Below, one piece after another: positions 5,717 through 10,528 of a stretch of DNA of 10,528 bases. Source of the stretch: Alphaproteobacteria bacterium (GTDB lineage: Bacteria > Pseudomonadota > Alphaproteobacteria > JAEULC01). Under the pieces are notes generated by a model, which had not been told where the DNA came from, did not search any database, and worked only from the letters and a program-made list of their open reading frames with translations. Location: the NCBI GenBank assembly GCA_020851015.1, contig JADZDN010000421.1, positions 1 to 10,528 of the forward strand, in the 5' to 3' direction. Each line of letters starts with the position of its first letter. Position 1 is the first letter of the stretch. The translations under genes and the position numbers were made by a program.

Positions 5717-5887
5717 TCACCGCGCGCTGACGATCAGCGCGTGCAGCGTCGCATGCAGCGATTGGCCGCCGTCCTGAACCGCCTCCACCAGCCACAGCCC
5801 GGCGATCGCGGCCGACAGGCCGATCGCGGTGCAGCCCAGCGCGAAGGTGACGCTGAGCGCGAACAGCCTGACGAACGATCCGATCAT
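5717..5887 (-). CDS. Tiny single-span membrane protein, paralogue 1
   Basis: A 56-residue protein starting MIGSFVRLFALSVTF and ending LHALIVSAR. ATG 5887 has GAGGGT about 4 bases upstream on the minus strand. Residues about 9-34 form one long hydrophobic helix ending in AGLWLVEAV, after a basic Arg7, so the N-terminus is probably cytoplasmic and the polar tail periplasmic. Aligned without gaps to the next gene (5989-6162) it shares Met1, Arg7, Ala10, Val13, Phe15, Leu17, Cys19, Ala21, Ala27 and Gly-Leu-Trp 30-32, so the two are tandem paralogues. It has its own promoter motif (5927-5970) matching that of its sister. It is no match to a family I know. The paired conservation and ribosome site argue that it is real despite its size. 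Confidence 0.72.
   Translation of the reverse strand: MIGSFVRLFALSVTFALGCTAIGLSAAIAGLWLVEAVQDGGQSLHATLHALIVSAR
5723..5741. terminator. Hairpin between convergent genes, inside small ORF end
   Basis: CGCGCTGA-CGA-TCAGCGCG is a perfect 8-bp inverted repeat with a 3-base loop, extendable by a G-U and a C-G pair. It lies 13 bases after the plus-strand stop at 5710 and overlaps the last codons of the minus-strand small gene. It may end plus-strand transcription; there is no T-run. Confidence 0.35.
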
Positions 5888-5926
5888 GGTACCCTCGCTC
5901 TGCCCGGCAGGTGGCCGGATGGAGCG

Positions 5927-5970
5927 AAGCCTAGGCGCGCCGCCGCGCCGTCGCTGTGAGGCAGTTCACC
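5927..5970 (-). promoter_or_regulatory. CRP-like site plus CTAGGCTT block, copy B
   Basis: Read on the minus strand: GGTGA-ACTGCC-TCACA (5970-5955), matching TGTGA-N6-TCACA at 9 of 10 arm bases, then 19 bases after TCACAG comes CTAGGCTT (5934-5927). With TAGGCT as -10 the start is near 5921, leaving a 34-base leader to ATG 5887, and the dyad is centred at -41.5. Confidence 0.55.
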
Positions 5971-5988
5971 AAGGACGGCCGGCGCCGG

Positions 5989-6162
5989 TCACGGCGCGCT
6001 GGTGCCGACCTTCGGCGCCAGGGCCAGCAGCAGGGCGGGATCGTCGCCCAGCGCGATGCCGATACCCCACAAGCCGACCACGGCCAGCGCCACGCTGACG
6101 GCCGCGCACGCCAGGCCGAAAACGACATCCTGGGCCAGGAACCGGATCAACAAGGTCAGCAT
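5989..6162 (-). CDS. Tiny single-span membrane protein, paralogue 2
   Basis: A 57-residue protein beginning MLTLLIRFLAQDVVFGLACA and ending APKVGTSAP. The start ATG at 6162 has an excellent GGAGGAGGG about 8 bases upstream. One hydrophobic span (about residues 12-38) runs into GLWGIGIALGDDP, followed by a short hydrophobic stretch (ALLLALAP) and a polar end. It shares 12 of the first 44 positions without gaps with the 56-residue protein at 5717-5887, including Arg7, Cys19 and the GLW at 30-32. The product lies in the inner membrane; its role is unknown. The conserved Cys in the span could be a dimer contact or a lipid or metal ligand, which is speculation. It has its own CRP-like promoter at 6208-6251 and lies downstream of the YihY-like gene on the same strand. 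Confidence 0.78.
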   Translation of the reverse strand: MLTLLIRFLAQDVVFGLACAAVSVALAVVGLWGIGIALGDDPALLLALAPKVGTSAP

Positions 6163-6207
6163 GGCAAAACCCTCCTCCGCCGATTGCGGGAAGCGTCGAG
6201 CGGAGGC

Positions 6208-6251
6208 AAGCCTAGGCTGGCTTTCGGGGCCGGCCAGTGACGCAGGTCACA
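6208..6251 (-). promoter_or_regulatory. CRP-like site plus CTAGGCTT block, copy C
   Basis: Read on the minus strand: TGTGA-CCTGCG-TCACT (6251-6236), 9 of 10 arm bases of the CRP-type dyad, then 19 bases after TCACTG comes CTAGGCTT (6215-6208). With TAGGCT as -10 the start is near 6202 with a 40-base leader to ATG 6162 and a dyad centre at -41.5. The upstream arm overlaps the stop codon of the YihY-like gene. Confidence 0.58.
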
Positions 6252-7233
6252 GGGCGGAAATGTGGCGGACCGGCGGCACGCCGCCGCAATCCGGCCTTGC
6301 CGCGGCGCGGCTGCGCGCCCGGATGTCGCGCCACAGCCAGGTGACCTCGGCGCCGTAGAGGAAGACCTGGGCCGAGTAGTAGACCCAGATCAGCAGCACG
6401 CCCATGGTACCGACCGCGCCATAGCTGCTGACCAGGTTGGTGGTGGCGAGATAGGCGCCGATGCAGGCCTTGCCCAGGTCGAACAGGATCGCCGTGATCG
6501 CCGCCCCCACCCACACGTCGACCCAGTCGATCGCCCGATCCGGCAGCATCTTGAAGATGGCGGCGAACATGCCGGTCAGCACGGCCAGCGACAGCACGAT
6601 CTGCGCCAGCCACGCGAAATCGGCCAGAAGCGCCACGTGGCGCGCGGCCGCGTTGGCGAAGGCGACGATCGCCGCGTTCGCCATCAGCGACACCGCCAGG
6701 AGGAACCCCGCCCCGATCACCAGCATGAAGCCGATCAGGCGGATGCGCAGATAATCCAGCAGGAATTCCAGATACCGCCAGCCGCCGCCCCGCGTTTTCC
6801 GGGGCGAGGGCGGCGGAACCGTCTCGATCCGCCAGATGTGGTTGAGCGCCACCTGAAGCTGCACGAAAACGGCCGACGCGCCGAACAGGAAGATGAGCGG
6901 GGCCGCCAGACCTGCCAGCCAACCGGCATCCGCCGCGTGCGCGCTGGCGATCCAGGCCTGCAGCGATGCCGCGCCCGCCGGGCCGACGATCTCGCGAAGC
7001 TGGCCATAGATGGCGCCGCCCGCGGCTTCCTCGCCGAACAGCACGCTGGCGACCGCCAGCATCGTCGCGATCACCGGGCTGAGCGAGAAAACCGTGTAGA
7101 AGGCGATCGCGGCGCCGTGGGTCGGCGCGTCGTCGGCGTACCATTTGCGCGCCGCGCCCGCGAACAGGCGCGGCATCAGGCTTGGCAGCGGCGACGGCAA
7201 GTCAATTGAGCGGCGGCTGGCGTACCGGCCCAT
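6247..7233 (-). CDS. YihY/BrkB family inner-membrane protein
   Basis: Up to 328 residues, the usual size for the family. The conserved opening KWYADDAPTHGAAIAFYTVFSLSPV (split here as KWYADDAP, HGAAIAFYTVFSLSPV) and later FNKA-like features such as YGAVGTMGVLLIWVYYSAQV and YGAEVTWLWRDI are typical. About six membrane spans are visible. Despite the old names (ribonuclease BN, BrkB serum resistance), the family has no settled biochemical role; transporter-like or envelope functions are proposed. The start is uncertain: ATG 7233 overlaps the preceding gene by 32 bases, while ATG 7176 begins MPRLFAGAARKW with no overlap and matches family N-termini better; neither has a clear ribosome site. The gene probably shares a transcript with the small secreted protein upstream. 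Confidence 0.87.
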   Translation of the reverse strand: MGRYASRRSIDLPSPLPSLMPRLFAGAARKWYADDAPTHGAAIAFYTVFSLSPVIATMLAVASVLFGEEAAGGAIYGQLREIVGPAGAASLQAWIASAHAADAGWLAGLAAPLIFLFGASAVFVQLQVALNHIWRIETVPPPSPRKTRGGGWRYLEFLLDYLRIRLIGFMLVIGAGFLLAVSLMANAAIVAFANAAARHVALLADFAWLAQIVLSLAVLTGMFAAIFKMLPDRAIDWVDVWVGAAITAILFDLGKACIGAYLATTNLVSSYGAVGTMGVLLIWVYYSAQVFLYGAEVTWLWRDIRARSRAAARPDCGGVPPVRHISAL

Positions 7234-7528
7234 CGGGATGGCGCGCCAGGGCGGGCGCCGCCGGCCAGGCGATCACCTCGCCCCCCTCGCTCACCGCCAC
7301 ATCCACCACCTGGCTGCCGCACAGCGCCTCGCCGATCCACGAGCCTTCGCTATCCAGCGCCAGATGCAGGACCCGCGCGCACCCCCTGCGCTGGATCTCG
7401 CGGATCGCCTCCTTGCGGGCCAACGCCTGGTCGCCCTGGGCGCCTGCGCTCGCCCGCGTAGGCTCCGTCCCTTGGGCGCAGGCGCTCGCGGCGCTCAGGC
7501 ATCCCGCCAGCACCATGAAGCGCAGCAT
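7202..7528 (-). CDS. Small secreted protein, two-cysteine, PepSY-like
   Basis: A 108-residue protein. ATG 7528 is preceded by GGGGAG about 9 bases upstream and opens a short signal peptide (MLRFMVLAGCLSAASACAQG), probably cut after ACA at residue 18. LAGC resembles a lipobox, but a cut there would leave a signal of only 10 residues, so a soluble periplasmic product is more likely. The mature part has a basic helix (ALARKEAIREIQRRGC), then strands with LDSEGSWIGEALCG and VVDVAVSEGGEVIAW, a layout reminiscent of single PepSY-type domains. Two Cys (in RRGC and ALCG) could form a disulfide. The C-terminus is Pro-rich. It slightly overlaps, or abuts, the YihY-like gene depending on that start. Function is unknown. 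Confidence 0.7.
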   Translation of the reverse strand: MLRFMVLAGCLSAASACAQGTEPTRASAGAQGDQALARKEAIREIQRRGCARVLHLALDSEGSWIGEALCGSQVVDVAVSEGGEVIAWPAAPALARHPDGPVRQPPLN

Positions 7529-7702
7529 GACACGCACTCCCCGACAATCCTTGCCGGCAACGCCGGGACCGCGCGCCGGTTCCGGCCAAGCGCGACTCCC
7601 GAGCAACGACCCGCAAGGCCGGGCCCCGGGTTTGACATTGATCGCCCGCGCCGACAGCGCGCAATTCGGCCACGGTTCGGCTCAGCCTATTGATTTCACT
7701 GG

Positions 7703-7776
<74 letters not shown>

Positions 7777-7787
7777 GTGCCGGCGCC

Positions 7788-7793
7788 TATATA
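7788..7793 (-). promoter_or_regulatory. Candidate -10 (TATATA) for tRNA-Arg
   Basis: TATATA lies 11 bases before the tRNA 5' end on the minus strand, predicting a start near 7781 and a leader of about 4-5 bases, as is usual for tRNA genes. I see no convincing -35. The 68-base gap between the permease stop (7845) and the tRNA holds no obvious terminator. Confidence 0.35.
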
Positions 7794-7844
7794 GCATCGG
7801 CTTTCCGTATCCGCATCCTTGGGTCCGTCAGCCCCTCAAGCGGC

Positions 7845-8687
7845 TCAGCCGGCGACGCCGTAGCGGCGCTCGAGCCACAAGGTCGCGCGGGCGATCGGGA
7901 AGCAGTAGAGGAAGAACCAGACCAGCAGATAGAGATACATCGGGATCAGCAGGTCCGGCCGCGCCTCGGCGTTGAGCGCCGCGCGGGTCAGGTTCATCGC
8001 CTCCTGCACGCCGACGATCGACACCAAGGGCGTCGCCATCGTCAGGATCGCGTAGACGTTCATCCAGGGCGGCAGCATGCGCTTGAGGCACTGCGGCAGG
8101 ATCACCAGCATCATCGTCTGCAGCCGCGTCAGGCCCATGGCCTTGGCGCCGTCCCACTGGCCGGTGGGGATCGACTGGATGGCCCCGCGCACCACCTCGG
8201 CCACGTTGGCCATCACCGGCAGGGCCAGCCCCACCACCGCCTTGATCCAGGCCGGCAGCGGCACCACCATCCCGCCAAAGCGGACCTCGTAGGGCATCAG
8301 CAGGATGCAGTAGAACAGCAGCACCAGCCACGGCGCGTTGCGGAAGAACTGGGTCACGATCCAGGATCCTTCGCGCACCGGCGCCAGCAGCGATACCTGC
8401 ATCAGGCCCAGCACCGCGCCGCTGGCCGTGCCGATCGCCATCGCCAGCACGCTGATCCACAGGTTCAAGACGAAGCCGCTCGCCATCACCGGCGTCCATT
8501 TCAACAACGTCGCGATGACGCCCTCGTCCGCCGGCGCGGCCAGCGCCTCGCCGACCAGGAGTAGCGGCGCGCTCGCCAGCGCGAGCACGATGGCGGTGCG
8601 GCGGTCGCCCCACGGCGCGGCGCTCGCGGCGGGCATCCGCAGGGGCAGCAGCACCGGGAACGGCCGCGGCGGCGGATGGCCGCTCAT
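7845..8687 (-). CDS. Amino-acid ABC transporter permease, second subunit
   Basis: A 280-residue inner-membrane permease of the polar amino-acid (HisMQ/GltJK) family. Its ATG at 8687 overlaps the stop of the first permease (ATGA at 8684-8687), so the two are translationally coupled. After a 30-residue N-terminal extension rich in Pro and a first span, the core contains FFRNAPWLVLLFYCILL, VAEVVRGAIQSIPTGQWDGA and the EAA-type loop DGAKAMGLTRLQTMMLVILP (179-198), which docks the ATPase. It ends in LERRYGVAG. By family knowledge it forms a heterodimer with the 8684-9415 product. It is the last gene of the operon; no ATPase gene follows, and a tRNA gene comes next. Confidence 0.9.
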   Translation of the reverse strand: MSGHPPPRPFPVLLPLRMPAASAAPWGDRRTAIVLALASAPLLLVGEALAAPADEGVIATLLKWTPVMASGFVLNLWISVLAMAIGTASGAVLGLMQVSLLAPVREGSWIVTQFFRNAPWLVLLFYCILLMPYEVRFGGMVVPLPAWIKAVVGLALPVMANVAEVVRGAIQSIPTGQWDGAKAMGLTRLQTMMLVILPQCLKRMLPPWMNVYAILTMATPLVSIVGVQEAMNLTRAALNAEARPDLLIPMYLYLLVWFFLYCFPIARATLWLERRYGVAG

Positions 8688-9415
8688 TGCCCGAAACCCG
8701 GCAGGCGCATCGCCCGCTCCCAGCGCGACATCGCGTAGACCAGCACGCCGACGATGGCGACGTACATCACCAGCAGCACGTTCATCATCTCGCGCACGTT
8801 GTTCTCGTCCGACCAAATCTGCGCCGCGACGTAGAGCAGCTCCGGCACGGCGATGGCGTAGGCCAGCGTGGTGGTCTTCACCAGGTTGACCAGGTTGTTG
8901 TTGAGCGCCGGCAGGCAGATGCGGAAGACCAGCGGCAGCAGGATCAGGAAGAAGATCTTGAACCGCGTCAGCCCCAGCGCCTCGGCCGCCTCGCCCATCG
9001 TCTTCGGCACCGCCTCGATGCCCGAGCGGAAAATCTCGACGTTGAAGGCGCCGGCGAAGAAGGACAGCGTGATGACCGCCCAGGCGAAATTGCCGATCGG
9101 CGGCTGGCCGTCGATGCGCGGCAGCACGCCGCCGACGGCGAAGTAGAAGAAATAGAGCTGTACCAGCGGCGGCGTGTTGCGGAAGAACTGGATGTACCAG
9201 TAGACGGCGCCGCGCAGCCACTTGTTGCGCGCGCCTTGCAGCCACACGCCGACCAGCCCGACCGCGACGCTGAACAGGATGCACAGGGCCGACAATTCGA
9301 TCGTCGTCAGCAGCCCGTCGAGGAACCGCGCGCGGTCGAACGCATCGTAGCCGATGGTCAGGTTGATGCCGTGCGCGGCCTTCAGCCACTTGAAGAACGC
9401 GGCGACGGAGTCCAT
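8684..9415 (-). CDS. Amino-acid ABC transporter permease, first subunit
   Basis: A 243-residue membrane protein of the HisMQ family. ATG 9415 (MDSVAAFFKW) is preferred over 9463, whose extra 16 residues fall inside the REP-like palindrome; a clear ribosome site is lacking for both. The core has the family signatures FLDGLLTTIELS, FFRNTPPLVQLYFFYFA, FNVEIFRSGIEAVP, and the EAA loop EAAEALGLTRFKIFFLILLP (142-161), then NNLVNLVKTTTLAYAIAVPEL. About five membrane spans. Its partners are the binding protein encoded upstream (9564-10394) and the coupled second permease. The palindrome just before it may set its level below that of the binding protein. Confidence 0.92.
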   Translation of the reverse strand: MDSVAAFFKWLKAAHGINLTIGYDAFDRARFLDGLLTTIELSALCILFSVAVGLVGVWLQGARNKWLRGAVYWYIQFFRNTPPLVQLYFFYFAVGGVLPRIDGQPPIGNFAWAVITLSFFAGAFNVEIFRSGIEAVPKTMGEAAEALGLTRFKIFFLILLPLVFRICLPALNNNLVNLVKTTTLAYAIAVPELLYVAAQIWSDENNVREMMNVLLVMYVAIVGVLVYAMSRWERAMRLPGFGQ

Positions 9416-9429
9416 GGCAGTATGGCGAT

Positions 9430-9555
9430 GGCCCTCACCCGCCCTCCGCTTCGCTCCGGGCACCCTCTCCCGCTAGCGCGGGCGAGGGGCGTTGGAGACC
9501 CTCTCCCGACCTTGGGCGGGAGAGGGTGGTGAGCGCAGCGAACCGGGTGAGGGCC
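9430..9555. repeat. REP-like palindromic element of 126 bases inside ABC operon
   Basis: Outer arms GGCCCTCACCC (9430-9440) and GGGTGAGGGCC (9545-9555) are perfect complements. Between them lie two hairpins: 9463-9473 with 9478-9488 (11-base arms, one mismatch, loop TAGC) and 9498-9508 with 9517-9527 (perfect 11-base arms ACCCTCTCCCG, 8-base loop). The whole reads as two inverted copies of a half-element running CCCTCACCC, a GCTTCGCT-like block, then ACCCTCTCCCG. I recognise CCCTCACCC...CCTCTCCCG palindromes as frequent intergenic repeats in proteobacterial genomes. Its place between binding protein and permease genes resembles the REP sequences in the malE-malF gap, where they help unequal expression. 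Confidence 0.88.
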
Positions 9556-9563
9556 TCAGCGCT

Positions 9564-10394
9564 TCACGAACCCTTGTACTTCTTGTTCATCTCGGCCAGG
9601 AACGGGCTCTGCTTGATGCCCCATTTCTTCTCGAGCGCCAGAAGCGTGCCGTTCTTGTGCCAGTCCACGCTGACCTTCTTCATGAACTCGCCCCACGGGC
9701 CGTTCAGCTCGGGCAGCGGCACCGCGACGGCCCAGGGCTGCTCGTCCTCGGTCACCAGCGGCATCTCGTAGTCCTTCCACTTCGCGTCGCCGGCGGCCAG
9801 CGTCGATTCGATGAAGGTGTTGTCGTAGACGAAGCCCACGCAGTTGCCGGCGCCCAGCGCGGTCAGCGCCTCGGGAATGCCGGCGAAGGCCTGCAGGTCG
9901 GGTCCGTACATCTCCTGCACCCGCTGGTTGTAGTAGGCGCCCTGGATCGCGCAGACCTTCTTGCCCTTCAGGTCGGCCCATTTCTTCAAAGCAGCCTTCT
10001 TCGGCGCCAGCACGTTGGTGCCGCCGGCGTAGTAGTTGGGCTCGATCATCCCGATCACCTCGCGGCGCTTCGGGTTGTCGCCCATGGTGGCGATGATCAG
10101 GTCGATCTTGCCCTGCTGCAGGAATTCCTGGCGGTTCGACGCGACCACCGGCACCAGCTCGATGCCGACGCCCAGGCGCTTGGCCACGTCCGCGGCCATG
10201 TCGATCTCCATGCCCTTCAACGCGCCCGACGGATCGAGGAAGCCCCAGGGCTTGTAGTCGTTCTTGACGCCGACGATCAGCTTGCCGCGCTGCTTGATCT
10301 TCTCCAGCGTGTTCTGCTGCGCCTCGGCCGGCGCGCCCATGGCGAACGCCGCCAGCACGGCCAGCGCCGCGCTTAAGAATAGCCTGCGATTCAT
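9564..10394 (-). CDS. Amino-acid ABC transporter substrate-binding protein
   Basis: A 276-residue periplasmic protein of the SBP family 3. ATG 10394 has GGGAGAGGGG just upstream; residues 1-25 are a signal peptide (MNRRLFLSAALAVLAAFAMG, cleavage at AEA-QQ). The mature part begins with the family opening LEKIKQRGKLIVGVKNDYKP, then GMEIDMAADVAKRLGV, IDLIIATMGDNPKRRE (Arg110 or Arg111 is the expected carboxylate-binding residue; the usual Thr-Pro-Glu-Arg is altered to DNPKR), a KKVCAIQGAYYN lobe-2 start, and VYDN (Asp191, expected amino-group ligand). Two cysteines, 148 and 185, might pair. These residues suggest an alpha-amino acid ligand, but which one cannot be told. It is the first gene of the operon; spacing to the first permease is 148 bases, filled mostly by a palindrome. 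Confidence 0.93.
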   Translation of the reverse strand: MNRRLFLSAALAVLAAFAMGAPAEAQQNTLEKIKQRGKLIVGVKNDYKPWGFLDPSGALKGMEIDMAADVAKRLGVGIELVPVVASNRQEFLQQGKIDLIIATMGDNPKRREVIGMIEPNYYAGGTNVLAPKKAALKKWADLKGKKVCAIQGAYYNQRVQEMYGPDLQAFAGIPEALTALGAGNCVGFVYDNTFIESTLAAGDAKWKDYEMPLVTEDEQPWAVAVPLPELNGPWGEFMKKVSVDWHKNGTLLALEKKWGIKQSPFLAEMNKKYKGS

Positions 10395-10528
10395 CGCCCC
10401 TCTCCCACATGATCCTCGACGCCGCGCGGGCGTCCGGGCGATATACTAGGCCGCCGTCCGGCCGCGCGCCATGCGCCTGCGGTTTCAGGCCGGCGGCATC
10501 GGCCTGTTCCGGCGCGACCGGAGGGAGC
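10395..10528. promoter_or_regulatory. Upstream region of ABC operon, likely divergent promoter
   Basis: The 134 bases to the right edge hold one AT-rich island, GATATACTAG (10440-10449), usable as a -10 in both directions (TATATC toward the ABC operon with a leader near 39 bases; TATACT at 10442-10447 outward). No good -35 is seen for either. The final GGAGGGA (10520-10526) looks like the ribosome site of a plus-strand gene starting just past the edge; alternatively ATG 10471 opens a frame that runs off the window. I call no gene here. Confidence 0.4.

Noticed and set aside
5931..6128. A 65-codon minus-strand frame
   Set aside because: Trp/Arg-rich shadow of the real 57-residue frame at 5989-6162, which has the better start and the paralogue.
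6237..6250. GTGAC-GCAG-GTCAC as an independent operator
   Set aside because: It is the inner part of the CRP-like dyad already described at 6236-6251, not a separate site.
7529..7702. Additional small gene or RNA between the secreted protein and tRNA-Arg
   Set aside because: Several short GC palindromes are present, but I found no frame with a ribosome site and no RNA fold of a known class.
9416..9463. Longer N-terminus for the first permease
   Set aside because: The 16 extra residues lie in the REP-like palindrome and do not resemble permease N-termini.

Overview
The window is about 10.5 kb of high-GC DNA. Its alphaproteobacterial character (probably Rhodospirillales- or Hyphomicrobiales-like) is inferred from strong GC bias at third codon positions, clear GGAGG-type ribosome sites, a tRNA-Arg(CCT), and families common in that group: an AtuA family protein with DUF4387, a HAD-UbiA fusion, a polar amino-acid ABC transporter and a REP-like intergenic palindrome. 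No insertion sequence, phage gene or CRISPR array is visible. Genus cannot be fixed from the sequence alone.

Layout, left to right. (1) 1-787, plus strand: the 3' end of an AtuA (DUF1446) family gene, translationally coupled to a DUF4387 gene. (2) 806-1234, minus: a secreted PepSY-like protein. (3) 1317-3953: a divergent pair, a flippase-like membrane protein (LPG synthase TM family, minus) and a HAD-UbiA prenyltransferase fusion (plus), separated by an AT-rich promoter region. Together they suggest polyprenyl-phosphate-linked sugar chemistry in the envelope. (4) 3969-4711: a YdhR-like small monooxygenase/dimeric-barrel protein (plus) that converges on a ModE-like regulator lacking its metal-binding half (minus), with stop codons overlapping in one CTAG. 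(5) 4816-5710, plus: two exported repeat proteins, one with three 13-residue LNPQPLPP units, the other with four 20-residue units. (6) 5717-6162, minus: two tiny single-span membrane proteins that are paralogues of one another. (7) 6247-7528, minus: a YihY/BrkB membrane protein preceded by a small secreted protein. (8) 7703-7776, minus: tRNA-Arg(CCT). (9) 7845-10394, minus: an amino-acid ABC transporter operon (binding protein, two permeases, no ATPase), with a 126-bp REP-like palindrome between the binding protein and the permeases.

The most interesting signal is regulatory. The LNPQPLPP gene and both tiny membrane-protein genes have the same upstream arrangement: a CRP-like dyad (TGTGA-N6-TCACA type), then exactly 19 bases after its TCACWG, a CTAGGSTT block. 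If that block is the -10, each dyad is centred at -41.5, the classical class II activator position. The sequence between the blocks is not conserved. This suggests a small CRP/FNR-family regulon of envelope micro-proteins of unknown function.
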